This document shows, piece after piece, positions 1 to 12,474 of a stretch of 64,000 nucleotides of DNA. The number at the start of each line of letters is the position of its first letter. The first letter of the stretch is position 1. Below the pieces are notes generated by a model. It worked only from the letters and a program-made list of their open reading frames with translations, was not told where the DNA came from and searched no databases. The position numbers were made by a program, and so were the translations under genes. The stretch covers positions 26,898,501 through 26,962,500 of the forward strand of contig NC_088787.1 of NCBI RefSeq assembly GCF_949628265.1, written 5' to 3'. The DNA comes from Cloeon dipterum (lineage: Eukaryota > Arthropoda > Insecta > Ephemeroptera > Baetidae).

Positions 1-1047
1 TTCACATTTTAAAGAAAAATGGAATTGCAGACATTAAGAACATGCCGGCTATAGTAACTTCGTATTCAGGCACTCAACAGTATCAAGACATTGTATTGTC
101 TGACCTAAGGATTAGCGATACAGTGATGGATGAAATTCAGCCGGTCATTGTAGCTGAAGAATGGTGAGTAACCTTTTTTGTAACACAATATACGGGCACA
201 CCATTTTAACACTATTTATTTGGCCAGTAAACCCTTGAGTTAAATCTTAAAACTTAATAATCAAATTTGAACATTGTTATTTATGCTGAGCTTACTCCTC
301 AAACTTCATATCATGTCAGGAAACATGGAACTGAAAATATTTTAAATTATTTATCTGATGCCCAAATGATTGTAATTTAATTTATATTTTTTTCTTAGGT
401 CATTAATGGTTGTCAACAATGTTAAGATAGATTTCCATTTAATCATTTCATCAATTTGTGTTTTCGACCATAATGTTTATCTATTATTAAGCAAAAATAA
501 ATTTTTGGTTTTATTAGAATAATATGCTGAAATATAAATACTAAAAATAACAATTTAAAAGATTTTTCAAATTTTAAAATTGTTTTGGAATTTATTATTG
601 GTTTTGTGTTCAGTTGCATTATTTATTTTTAGATTTTATTAACTTGCAATTTAATCCAAATTAAATAATACCGCCCTCTAAAGTTTAACAAACATTCTTT
701 CAGGATAGGAACGCGATTCGACTGTGGCAATTCATACATTTTAGAGCTGCAGCTTTTTAGGAAAAATTGTGATAGGCCTGTGCATACAAAGTCGCTCCAC
801 ATCAACACACGCTGCCTTGGAAATGGAGTCTGGAGAAAAGTATTTAATATTTTAAATTCCTTTAGGTCTAAATTAACACACTGCTTATTCTTAGGTTTGT
901 ATTACCATGGGCCATTATGGAAAGGGAGTAAGGAAGATTCGATTCATTCGAAAGGGCCAGGACAATCAATTTTGGGCTGGATTCTATGGCACTAAGTTTG
1001 CTTTTTGTCGAGTGCATCTGCAACTTCCCAAAGCTAATTATAAATAG
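1..1047 (+). CDS. F-box-associated (FBA) domain protein, 3' part (5' end outside window)
   Basis: Three exons are visible: 1-163 (open upstream), 704-839 and 895-1047, with GT-AG junctions in phase, ending in TAG. The peptide has the FBA (F-box associated region) pattern known from FBXO2/6/44 proteins: a Trp-Ile-Gly-Thr-Arg-Phe-Asp-Cys-Gly segment followed by an EL strand in exon 2, then YGKGVRKIRFIRKGQDNQFW and an AGFYG motif near the C-terminus in exon 3. In those relatives the domain is a beta-sandwich that recruits substrates, often N-glycoproteins, to an SCF ubiquitin ligase. The F-box itself would lie upstream of the window and is not seen, so substrate-receptor function is inferred. 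The second intron is only 55 bp. It is transcribed toward the IDUA gene, tail to tail. Confidence 0.6.
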
Positions 1048-1378
1048 CAAAGAACATGACCTTTTTCAACATTATTAAGTCGCCAATGATAATTATGTTT
1101 TAATGATTTTATTTTATTTATTTTATTTTTTTATTAAAACTGTTATGGATGATCTAAAAATTTGGTTCGTCTCAAATTATAAATTGATCATAGGCAAATG
1201 GATACCTTAAATATCTTTAATACTTGAAAGTACTAAAGTTTTACCTATGCTTTTGATGGAGCCCTGTTAACCTAACCAAAAGGCGTCATGATGTAAAAGT
1301 TGAGTTAAAATTTAACGATTGTAAAGACAATTAAACATAATTTTATTTCATCCTTCTCACAAAGGTGTTTAAAACCTT
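1048..1378. other. Intergenic gap between two convergent genes
   Basis: About 330 bp of AT-rich sequence between the stop of the FBA-domain gene and the stop of IDUA on the other strand. It must hold both 3' UTRs. I see no clear AATAAA on the plus strand and no further coding exon. Confidence 0.5.
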
Positions 1379-4300
1379 TTAACCCCTTTGGGTTACAATA
1401 GAAGATTTGTACCCATGTCGTTTCCATAAATCAACAGCATGCACTTGATATTCGTATTTGATTGCGTCATGATGCCATTGTGTCAAAATGGACCCTTGAG
1501 TCAGCTTTGTCCAGGTGGCATCTGAACTGTTCCGACTATATATCTCATAACCAAGCAAGCATCTAAAAATAAAGAAATTACTGTGAAAAAAGTAGTTTGA
1601 ATGGCTTTGTAAAGTTTTTGATAAATTGAAGTTAACTTTCTAATTTTACCCGTTCGCGCAAGTGGTTGTGGGATGATACCTAGATCGAAGTACAAAGATT
1701 TTTATTTAAAAAACAACTACAATACATGAGAGAAAAAACCTAGTTAAGGTGAAAAATTTTTACTGATTGCTTGAACGATCAGGAATCTTGGGGATTAGCA
1801 AAATTTGATATGTGTGCAATCTAGTGCTTCAATAATTAATTCTATTTTTATCTTTTTGCACAATTTTAAATTTCCTAATAGGAAATTTAAAATTTTTCTT
1901 GAGATTAATTGCGCAGCGAGCTCTTTGATTAAGAAAAAAATTAAACTACGAAAGAGAATGGAAACAGTGAGGAAAATCAAGGGAGTCAATGAATTGAACC
2001 GTTAGAAAGTATAAATAAAAATTCTTGAATATACCTGGTGCCAACTTCCAGATCACTCCAAACCAGCAGGGTCTCTCCAGGTGCCGGGTGCAGTGCAGTC
2101 AGGTTGGTTGGCGCACCAGGCACGGCTTCCCTTTTGCTGCACACCTGGACAAGAGCGACGCTTGGCACACGAAGCGTCAGCGTGAGACCCATCGTAATTG
2201 GTGCTGATGTGACCACGCGGAAGGGACCCTGCGCGTCTCGCATGCGGCGTCGTAGGACAGCATCAGGAACGGCGGGGCTGCCTCCATCTCGCCAAACGCG
2301 TTCCGGGTTGGTTCGAATGTTGTCCAACAGAAAGAGGGCATAGCGCGCGTCATCGGCGCAACGACTGCCCTCGCAGTGCAGCGCCAGGTCCACAGTGATC
2401 GCCTCATAAGGACAGTCTTGCGTTTCATTGGCAAAGGAGATGACTGTGGCACCTTCGAAGGCGCCATCGTCGCTGAATGATGAGCTTGACAGTATGGTTA
2501 GTCTGAAATATGCATTTTTTTCAATTAAAATTATTTATTGAAAAAGAAAACTTAATAAATTTTACACGCAGATAATTTTAAATCTTTTTTGCGGTAGACA
2601 TGACTAGGATAATGGTTCCTATCCTGCTAAATCGGCTTTAATTAATTCTTCAACTAATAATCGGTAATCGTCTCGATTATTCAGGAACACCACAAGAATT
2701 GCTAGCTTCAAATTCTTAGGTTTTAGTTTTGTTTTCAAAATAAACGATTGCATCTTGGACGTTTTCATCGACGTTGACTCCAAATTCTCTGCTCAGTTAA
2801 AAACGGGAAAACATTCGACTTCTGCAACGTGGTAGAAATTTTGTTTTGAAAGTATATTACTGTGAGGTCAGCGAGCTCAAAACAGCCGCAGCACCAGATA
2901 GAAACGTGGGATTCAATTTTCTTTTAAAAGTATAGCTCCATATCACCCATCCTAAGTCAATTCGGTTCTGCATGATTGTGAGTTGAGCCGATATTTCGTG
3001 ATCTTTTAGTTTTAATGCAGAATTTAATATTCACGTTGTTTTAATGCATGCACAATCAATTACAATTAGTACTAAAGCAACCTCTCTCGGTTAATTTTAT
3101 CTGGGTATCGACACATTTAAAATTAAATTCTGATTATCCAATTTATCCTACAAATGAATTTGTGGAATAAAGACTAAACTGGTAGCATTCTTTAAGTACC
3201 TGACCTATCACTCATGCACAAATTTGGACTGAATGCAACTTCTGCGATAAACCAATTTACTTTAATCATTTCCTTTGACTGTGAATAGTTAATTTTTATT
3301 TAAAAAAATTATATCATAGTATTTTCTATGTTTATTAAATGCATCTCATCATTATATAGTTTACCGTACCAAACCCCAAAAAATTGTTCGCATATGTATC
3401 TATGCAACAAATTTATTGAGAAGTAAATAGTAGATCTTTTCCATGTCGCCCTGCACATTGGAATGCGTTCAAGTATAATACAACCAAATATCAAAAGATA
3501 TCTCAAGTCCTAAAGCCTATATTTCAATTTTTTAATTCTTTTATAAATCAACAGCATTGTGGCTCCTATTTAAATTTTTAATACTATATATCTGCCCATT
3601 TTTCGCACCTGTCATCACTTCCTTTTATAGTGAAAGGAACGAGCTTTTCTCCCAGCAGGGAAAGAAGGACCAAACTGATGGCAACTGGCTTCAAAAAGAA
3701 GTGGGTTGAACTTTCAGACTGTTGGAACCTTGCCAGAAGGGTGCGTTGCGTGAAGTAGTGCGGCGCGTGCGGAAGGAAAGCGTTGTCGTTGCTTAGGAAG
3801 GTGACGTTGTCCAACAGTCTGATGGCGGTGCGCACCACCATTGCTGCGTAGCGCACGTCCGCGTGCCAATCGCACAGCCTCCACCAACCGCTTAGAGGGT
3901 CGGCTTCACTGGAAATTCGTTTAAATTATTATAATTTTCGTTGTATAAAATATATTATGGTGTAAATCTTTTGAAACTCAACTCGTTTGACATCGGTATG
4001 CTGTCGAGATTTGGATAGCGAAATTTAATAGTTTTGATCAGACCTTGAGTTCCTGCTATCACCTATATAGATAAGGGAAATTTTGAACTTGAAAAGTAGA
4101 CTTTAAATTCTATTACCTCATCAGCACTATTTTTTCCTTTGCGGTGGAATGAAAGGAACGAGATCTTTTTCTCCGGCTGCGAGAGGCGCGCGAATTCATC
4201 CAAAGCTTGCCAGCAGATGCGGTGTTTTGGCCGAAAGAGACCCGCAGGACCGCCAACCTTGAGGCCCACTTGTGTCAGGGCATCGACCACAGTCCTAAGG

Positions 4301-5269
4301 TAAGAGATATAAGCTGGCAGCGAAGCGTTCCAGTACATGCGAAGGTCAGGCTCGTTCCACGTTTCCCACCGCCAAAGTTGGACTCTGTCAGACCCGAATT
4401 TGGACTGGTATCGCGATATTGTCTGAAGAACAAGGCTTCGCAGCGGCTGCTGGTCCGTTTGATCGTCAAGTAGAAGCTTGCCGGAAGGATTTCCCATGAG
4501 TTCGAACGAGGGACTCAAATTGTGCTGGTGCAGCAAGGACATGGTTGAGTCTAGCGCGGAAAAGTTAAAAGTTTTCTCCGCCGAGTCACTAAACAGAGAT
4601 GATTTTTTTGTTAATTCAATAATTTATTTGATTCACAATATATGAAGTAAAATATATGATATCTTTGAGCTTTTTGGTAGATTTTTATTTTAAAAGAATG
4701 AAAACTAAAAATATTTTGTTTTGGATGAAACTTAAAATCTGTAGCTAATAATTTACGATTTTTTTAAAGATAGTTGTTAAAAGTAAGAAATCATACTCAC
4801 TGGTTGTAAGTGATGAAATCGAAAAGCCAATGAATACGGACATGTGTCAATGCACCCCCACGCAGTGAGCCGATCAGTGCAAAACCCAAACGCTCATCGC
4901 GAGTAAGATCAAGAGGCCATGTCCAGTTTGTCGAATTCCGAGCCTCGGGGCTGCAAACCACATTGTTATAAATATCAATATGCCACAATTTGTAATTTTA
5001 CTGATTTAAAACTTCTCAAAATATCTCAGAAGATTATTTCGAAAAAAAATCCGCAATGATTAATTTGCTATGAATCGCTATGAATAATAATTTAGCAGTA
5101 AGCATACTGAAAATAAATTTATGCAAGTTCATTTTCGATGACAAAACCTGAAGCCCGTTGATGTCCAAATGTGAGAGAGATATTTTGGTATTTCATTGGA
5201 ATATGGAAAATCAACTTTAATAGCGATGCCAGTAGTTGCAAGACTCAGCACCAAACACAACAAAGTCAT
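1379..5269 (-). CDS. IDUA: Alpha-L-iduronidase (lysosomal glycoside hydrolase family 39)
   Basis: Seven exons in transcript order: 5148-5269, 4801-4950, 4117-4589, 3983-4062, 3609-3908, 2035-2502, 1379-1562. Exon 1 starts at an ATG with a hydrophobic signal peptide (MTLLCLVLSLATTG). The enzyme removes terminal iduronic acid from heparan and dermatan sulfate in the lysosome. Family motifs visible include WTSTGF, VRIHWLFDF, FELMGNPSG, the ETWNEPD acid/base site, the HRKG turn, NDEADP with the nucleophile Glu, and LLSNDNAFL matched by SNDNAFL. The C-terminal fibronectin-like part retains VWSDLEVG and an A-x-D-x-W motif. The joined length is about 591 residues against roughly 650 for the human enzyme. 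Odd point: exons 2 and 3 join in the wrong phase unless one A is removed from the five-A run at 4560-4564, so there is an apparent +1 frameshift. The intron at 2503-3608 is the longest and contains nothing recognisable. Confidence 0.93.
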
Positions 5270-6918
5270 TTTATCTTATGATGACAAATGACAAGGTCAA
5301 AGCTCTAAAACGACCTCTCGTTCACTTCTTTGGTACTTTTATTTCAAAAGCTGAAAGGAAAACTCTTATCAAAACTACTTCTGAGCAATATATGCGTTCA
5401 AATTCTGGAGGATATATTATTCCATGATATAATTTTCTTCAAATTTGAGACTACGATGTGTGCACAATTAGCATAATATCTCATTCACAAAGTTCGTAAA
5501 AACTCTAATTAAATAATTATAACTTAATGAAGACGAATGTGTAAAGAAAGAAGAATGGATTTATAGCTGTTTTTTTGCTCTTTTTATCCCTGTCCGAGGA
5601 CCGGGAAGGGCGCGCACTGCACTAGCACGAATGCTGAAACCCGGGTCCCAATAACACCGCGAACGGATAACATGGGCGCACCAGGCCGCACAGGGACCCA
5701 GCCCACTGAAGGGCCACTTGCCTTCGCACCGAAGACTTTTTTTGAAATGCTAGACATTCGTCCCGTGAAGCCAAATCACGCGCATGCTGGAAAGGTGCAA
5801 ACCAGCAAGTAGCGAGTCGGTGCAAGTGCGCCTCCCAGCCCGTTGAGCAATTTGAGCAATTCGAGTCACTAAACTAACCACTTTTTGCCATCTCTGACAT
5901 TGGGTAGCCAGTATTAGATCTCCGAACTGCTCAAATACCTCCCATTGCTTTGACACTCCTGAGAATGCCTTAACAATGCGAGCCAACGGGCATGTTTTGG
6001 AAGCATGATTTTTTTTGTTATAAAAAAATAAAATTGATTTCTCTGGCTAAGCAGCCCAATGACTGAATAACTAAAGCATGAAAAAAATTGAATGTAATTT
6101 TTGAAACGAAAAGGTATGTTATGAGTTTTATGAAATGACCCCTTTATCAAATTAAACAGCTTATTGTTAGACTAGAATATCAATCTACTCGAGGAGCTAT
6201 AGGAATTAAAAATGTATCATTGCCATCTTTATAAGTATAGGCATGCTGCAATATTTGTGTGTTCAGCAGGTTGCCTACTTCTCAGTCAGTATGGATAAAA
6301 TAGACTGATATTCCAAATTTATTTAAAGCACTTTTAATTTATAGGTAAAAACAACCATATCAAAATAGCCACAATTTTTCAGCTTTCTCCAAGCAATTTA
6401 GCAGCACGAAAAAAATATTGATTCTGATCTGCGTGTCAACTGCATGAGACTCTCGCTATATCAAATCTTTGTAGTAGTCAAATTTTTGTTGCAATAAATA
6501 ATTTGCAGAGTCAGTTATTTGCCTTTTAACTGTTAAAAACATTTTTCTTAGTTCTTCCTTCTTTTTGGCAAGCCTTGGAAAATACTTTTTCCTTGTGGTG
6601 AAGCAAGATTTCTTTAAATTTAAATAATGGCCTATTTTATAATCAAGATGACGGATTAAATTTTTTATTATTATTAAATGCGCTTGGAGGTTTGTTTAAA
6701 TACTTACATGATGTGATACAGAGTCTAGAGTGAGCGGTTTCAAATTGTGTATCATCTCTTCATACATATTTGCGTGTTTATTTATCAAACATTTAAAAAG
6801 ACAACATATATGTGCTTCAACTCAAACAGGAATCCCAGGAAAATGTACGTTTTTTCAACGTTAGTCACACGTTAATATAACGAGCAACAGTTTGATTTGT
6901 TAATTCATCTCCACTATA
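5270..6918. other. Intergenic region with one long repeat copy
   Basis: About 1.65 kb between the IDUA start codon and the next gene. 5570-5998 is a copy of the interspersed repeat family described separately. The remainder is AT-rich and shows no coding exon that I can support. Confidence 0.5.
5570..5998 (+). repeat. Interspersed repeat family R1, longest copy
   Basis: This begins with a T-rich run and TTTTTATCCCTGTCC, continues through a GC-rich block (GGGCGCGCACTGCACT, then ACCCGGGTCCCAATAACACC), and ends with a segment resembling CTCCTGAGAATGCCTTAACA and GCGAGCCAACGGG. Parts of it recur at 12371-12474, 14518-15030, 16267-16353, 44084-44210, 46186-46480 and 53765-54110. Different copies keep different parts. 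No transposase or reverse-transcriptase reading frame is present, so it is a non-autonomous or low-copy mosaic element; its class is not determined. Confidence 0.75.
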
Positions 6919-7805
6919 ATGAATAATTGGCGAGTTTGGCTCCTTTTCTTCAATGCCCTGCAACTTTCGGAACGCGTAAGATTTTTTTACCTTTTGGCAC
7001 AACACCAATGTACTTTTTTTTAATTTTAGTGTCTTGGCAAGCAACAGTTAAATTACAAGAGTGAACATGACATCAAGTTCATACTTAAAACTGGCCTAAA
7101 CACTTTAAAATTCTTAGGCGAAATGAAGGAACCATATTTTAATGTAAAAAGGTCTTTTTATGATGCTGTGATCCTGATGGGAAATCTAGAGAATGTAAGA
7201 TAAAGTTTTTATTTGACACTTAATTTCAAAACTGAAATTTAAAAATAGGTCGGATATGGTACTGTCGACAAACTGACGGATGAAATAAAAGCCAACATAA
7301 CAAATTTAAATCAACAATTCAACAGATATACATCATTGACAATTCCGAGTATCGTCAATGACTTCAAGTTCAAGATGGGGCAAGTCAACAAATGCCAGGA
7401 AGAAACTAGTCAGAATAGAGCAAAGTCATTAGCAATTGCGTGTGTCAAAAGTATGTGGAGTTCTATAATGCACACCCGAAAAAACCTAACGAGCCATTAT
7501 TCGATTATTTTGAAAAAAGCTGCTCATATATCTTCAATTTTTAAATATCACATATCAACAACTATCCAAAAGGTAAAGTAGATATTATATATTTTTATTG
7601 AAGAGTGTTTTGATATCATTTTCCATGAAAGGATCCCTCTCCTGATGCAGTGGTAGTCCGATTGGTCAATGAGCAATTGGAAGAGTTTGTTGGCTATCAC
7701 GTGGAATTACTCGATCTTTTTCTCACATTAAAGGAGGATTATTATGCATCCCCTACGTTAGAAACTTTTTTGATGCATTTGTTTGTTATACCCTACTATG
7801 TTTAA
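6919..7805 (+). CDS. Small secreted protein of unknown family, 239 aa
   Basis: Four exons, all joined in phase 0: 6919-6975, 7030-7194, 7249-7572 and 7632-7805. Exon 1 is a signal peptide (MNNWRVWLLFFNALQLSER), so the protein is predicted to be secreted. The mature chain begins CLGKQQLNYKSE, is rich in Lys and Asn, looks largely alpha-helical, and has two cysteines in exon 3. Introns are 54-59 bp. An AATAAA lies at 7811-7816, six bases past the stop. I do not recognise the family. The neighbour at 8219-10201 on the opposite strand has the same plan (signal-peptide exon, four coding exons, phase-0 introns, CxxxQ near the mature N-terminus, two Cys in exon 3) and may be a distant paralogue. Expression and function cannot be read from sequence. 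Confidence 0.75.
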
Positions 7806-8218
7806 CCCAAAATAAACTTAAATAGTCTACGTCCAATGCAGTTTCGAGCTGATGATGTGTTTATTTCATAAAGTGGAAAATTGTTTGATAATTATAATGG
7901 TGACAATAATTGATATAAAAGCGCCAAAAATCTTAAATTTTAGCGGGTTGCGCCAGATTTTCACTTTTTCTAAAAATGTTCTGAGGTTCTTTCTGTATAT
8001 TTATTTAAATAAAATAGAGACTATTCAGTGACATCTAATATTACAGGCATGTATATAATACGTTTTATTGTGTGCATGCATTTAATATTTTTTTATTTAT
8101 AGAATTTGAGCAAACGTGGCATGAATATATATACACATACTGAACTGTAGTACAAAAAAGAATATATAAATAAGTATAAATTACTAAAACAAGAAGCTAC
8201 ATTAATTTTTATTAGCAA
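7806..8218. other. Intergenic gap between two convergent small-protein genes
   Basis: About 410 bp of AT-rich sequence containing the plus-strand AATAAA at 7811-7816. No coding signal is seen. Confidence 0.5.
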
Positions 8219-10201
8219 CTAACATCCTTTCGAATTCTTATATCCTACGGGTACATACACTGAGCTATATTCATCAAAATGTTGTTTTGCACATTTATCA
8301 ACCAAGCGTAGAATTTCTCGTGCCTTTGTAGGAACCTTCTCGTACACCTAATTTAAACACAAAATTTATATCTTCATAAAAACAACCTGTTAGTATAGCT
8401 CACCGGTTGGATCAGATTCTCAACGCCGTTCTTCAGGATGCAGTAAACGTTGGCAGCGCTTTTCATCAGTTTTAATCGCTGGTAGTCAGGGAATCGACGA
8501 AACCTCGCAAAATGTAGTACATCAGCTTCGCTCATATCTCTATCAATCCTCAAGCCTTCGCATATTTCGTGCAACATTCTTGAATATACCGGAAGTAAAT
8601 GATATTTAAATATATATTCGGCTTTCCGAACTGCCGCAATCTCTTCAGTTATATTTTTGGAAAATCTTTCCACTTGGCCTTTATCTACCTGTAAATAAAA
8701 GTAAATTTAATTTCCTGGTTTAAATTAGAACCAAAATTTTCTGAACCAAAGCATGCCTTGTAGTTTTAATTTATAAGTGAACGACACATTGAGAACAGAC
8801 TGAAAATAAAATCTAAAGAAGAAACATGCTACAGAACGATTCTCCACCGCTGACTGAGTACTTAGAAAAATTGAGTGAAAGAAACCTTTTGACTTGACAT
8901 CACTTTTTCCTGCAATAATAATTTTAATTTACCTGTGCATCATTGAGAAGCTCAAAGATTTCTTGGTACATTGTATCTTTAAAAGTAATAATTTGATTTC
9001 TTCTGTAAATTTGTATGTCTAGGAAGGTTCTTCTTGTTAAGTTGGATTGCATTTCGCACAATCCACGAGCCTGAGAACAGAAGACGTAAAAACAAGACTG
9101 TTAAAGACATTATAGTATTTAATAAAGTTTGGACATTAATGACCATGGCGTCTTTTACATGCAAAGTCCATGCAAAAATATTTTTGAATAAAATAAATTG
9201 CTCGACTGATTGAACTACTGCAATATTAACTGTTATTCCCACTTCCCACATAAAGTAGATTTTGCCATGAAAAGTAATTCAATTTGAAGATATCACCTTA
9301 ATAATCTAATGTGGAAAATAAATAGATAGTTTTGTGGGATGTTAAACAAACTCGCAAAATGGAATAGATCATGTCTAGAGTTTTTACAATCGATCGCTGC
9401 AAAATTACGATCACCTGGCAAATAGAGCGCGGCTTATTAGTCGTGATGCGTCATTAGAATTTATAATACGTGTCCGCAAAACCGTGCGCCGCCAACTCGC
9501 GATCTGCAAAATCTCGCGCCGCCGCCCCGCGCTCTGCAAAAAATCCGCGCCGTAGCAAAGCTCCCTGCCGCCCCGCGCTCTGCAAAATCGTGCGATGCTG
9601 CTCCACAGTCCGCTAAAACTCGCGCCCTGCCGCCGCGCGTGTCGCCAAATCGTGCGTAGGAAGCCTTCAATAATTTCGTAAAAAATGTCTCCGCGGTGCC
9701 GCGATAGTGACCGTGGTCGGCCCCCGCCCCCAGCCGCCCCCGACCCGCAAAGTTTTCGCCCAGCGCGCATTCTCCTTCAGGGTTGCCATGGAACGATTCG
9801 CATCCGGCGCCCAAACGCTGCACCGCTGCGCAATTCCTCGCTCTCATCAAGCAACAATTGAGGAGAGAATGTTTCGTGATCGTGAAAGTAAAAAGCGTTT
9901 ATAAGTTAATTCTAACGGGCGCATCGCGAAGACCACGGTATGTTTTGTTGGTTTTTCGCTAGCATTTTTGCCTCTTTTCATCTGTATAATACCTGACCTA
10001 TGCATTATGCATATATATTAGAGCCATTTGAAGTAGATGAAAATAAACAAGTAAAAAACAGTGATACCAAAAAGAAAGCCAGTTATATTGTCAATTTAGA
10101 GAGATTGAGAGGGAAAATTGTCTTACCTCGCCGGTTTCACTTTTCACCAGCAGAACGACCATGCTCATGATCAGAAGAGCAAAAATATGCTTGAATTCCA
10201 T
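8219..10201 (-). CDS. Small secreted protein of unknown family, 208 aa
   Basis: Four phase-0 exons in transcript order: 10127-10201, 8933-9070, 8404-8688 and 8219-8347. Exon 1 is almost entirely a signal peptide (MEFKHIFALLIMSMVVLLVK). The mature part begins near ARGLCEMQSNLTRR and continues as a charged, mostly helical chain with several cysteines (HEICEGL, VYCILKNG, DKCAKQH), ending in a C-terminal Cys. I do not recognise the family. It is convergent with the gene at 6919-7805, which shares its exon plan. Intron 1 (9071-10126) is unusually large and contains a GC-rich tandem array. A TTGCAG just before the start codon could be the acceptor of an upstream 5'-UTR intron. Confidence 0.75.
9468..9660. 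repeat. Degenerate GC-rich tandem array in intron 1 of the 8219-10201 gene
   Basis: About five imperfect units of 30-60 bp, each opening with a GCAAAA-like core (CTGCAAAATC) and followed by CGCGCCGCC and CCGCGCTCT-type blocks. GC content is far above the surrounding intron. Related GC-rich sequence without clear periodicity continues to about 9900. Confidence 0.65.
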
Positions 10202-12370
10202 TTTCTGCAAAATGCAAAACAAAGAATGGTTATAAAACAAATAATGGTAATCTACAGCACTATAGGTTACGGTATGGTTTGAGTATGGGGCTACACTTTT
10301 TAAAGTATTATTAAGGAAATTTTAGTTTCTATTGATTGTTCATCCCTGTCATATTTTAGACGTTAAATAGCTAGAAACGTTTTAATTTTTGAAAAAGGAC
10401 AGAAGGCCGAAAGTCTTCTTTGGCTTTGCCATGATCAGGTAAGCAATATTCTCTTTACGCGCGGCGTGCACCCTCACAAATTGCGCGCAGCAAAACTGAG
10501 ACGCTGCGCTGCTCTCGCTCGCTCGCAGGCACTCACCAGCGGAGTGAGTTCACGTACATTAAAAGAAAAAAACCCTTTTTAAATAAATTTACCCAAAATA
10601 TTTAGGAAAAAAAAGTTTTTAAATTAGTTTAATTAGTATTGCCTTTAATAACATTTTTTCATTGAAAGATGAATAATTTTTATATTTTATTATCAACAAT
10701 AAAAATCAACTCCGTGTGTACAAAACAGAAGTACAGACTTCATAAATTAAAGATATCAAAAATTGAACCATTTTCATACCACGCCAGGATTAATAAAAAC
10801 CACAATTGTTTCAATGACCAGTTTCATGATTGTCAATCGGTGGTTTTGGCTTTATATTTGAGATGCACAGCGGTCCTAAGTAGAGTCTTTAATACTTAAT
10901 TTGTTTGCCTAACAGAATTGATAACCCTTATGCCACACTTTTTCCCCCTTGACAAATTGTTTAGCATGATTGTATTGTTATTAAGACTGAGAATCGTGAG
11001 AATAAAGAAGTATATTATGAGTCTCTGGTGTTTGAACTAGTTTTAGAGTTAAAACAGAGTGTTTCTACTAAAAATTCACAAAATGTGTGTAAATAATTCT
11101 TATAAATTGAAATTTGAAGCAAAGCATATTTGCATCTATAGTGGATAAAAATTTCATGCCATTTTGAGGTTGATAGTACATTTATGACTTACTTTTTTTG
11201 AGTGGCGAGAGATCGGGAGGGATGAAAGTCGAAAGGTCTTGTGGCCGTGAAGGTAGACGAGATAGTGGTGGTAGTTTTTTTCCGAGTAGCTGCATCTCTC
11301 GCCAGTGCAGCGAATCTAAGCTCTGCGCATGCTTCAGGTGGGGGTAAGTCACAAGAATGATTTTCCTTCCCTTGAAAATTTATCACGATCAAACATTTAT
11401 GATTAGGGCTGTGAATTTTAGACGATTATTTTCGGGGAAAATAGTTGACTATTTTGAGACGGGTTTTGGATAAATTTAGACGGTTTTTGTCAATTTGTTT
11501 ATTTCTATTTTCCACTGCAAATACTATATTACCACGTTGAAAATTCAATGGAAATTGAATCGTAATTTTTGCATTTCCAAATCTCGGGTTCGAACCATTC
11601 GAATTTCAAAAAGGGTCTGAGTTTATCTCTGGAAATCATAAAAATATATTTTTTGAGATGATTCTTGAATAAATTAACTTAATTTGTATATTTTAATTTT
11701 TCCCAAAAATATGTAAAGGTTCTTTAACGGCCAGCTGAAATTTTCAGACGAATATTTTTGCGAAAATAATAGGTTTTAGAAAATTTTGTTGAGTGGGGGA
11801 AAAACTGGAAATTTAATCAGCTTTCTTAATTTAGGCAGTTTTTAACACTACTATGCACTGGTGAATTTTAATGAAGCCAAACACAGACCTCTTTCGAAAA
11901 TCTGCAATGTTTGAAAAGACAAAAAACTTTCAAGACTCAAAATTACTGTTTATTATCTTACCACAATTTAATTTTCATAATATTTCTCATACCGAAAGCA
12001 ATTAATTTCCTTTGCTAAAAAAGAGCAGTAAAATTCGAAAAATTGGATTTTGGGGCACTTTTTGTCTGAAGGACATGGAAAAAATAGGGGTTATGCATGA
12101 AATTTCATTTTTTTTTTAAATGAAAAACATTCTGTAAGCTTTGGAGAAAAGTTGAGAAATTTGAATTTTTATTGTACATATTGTTGTCAGAAGAAAATAC
12201 GACTTGTAGTATATGTAAATGCAGGTGCCTCATTGTCAGTGTGTAGCAAGCTATATTTCTTCGTATTTTTTTTACTGTGAAATTTGACAACAGTTGCTTG
12301 CCTTCATTTTCCAGTTGCAATTTTATTCCAGATTTTGACAAATATAACGAAATACAAACGAAATTTCGGT

Positions 12371-12474
12371 GCGGAGGCAAGTGGCCCTTCAGTGGGCTGG
12401 CTCTCTGTGTGGCCTGTTATTTGGGAGCTATTACAGTGCGCGCCCTTCCCGGTCCTCGGACAGGGATAAAAAGC
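12371..12474 (-). repeat. R1 repeat fragment
   Basis: Reverse-complement match to the start of the 5570 copy, including CCCTGTCCGAGGACCGGGAA and the CCAGCCCACTGAAGGGCCAC block. The middle is shorter than in the 5570 copy. Confidence 0.75.

Noticed and set aside
11575-11600. GGTTCGAACC text resembling a tRNA B box
   Set aside because: No matching acceptor, D or anticodon arms can be folded around it.
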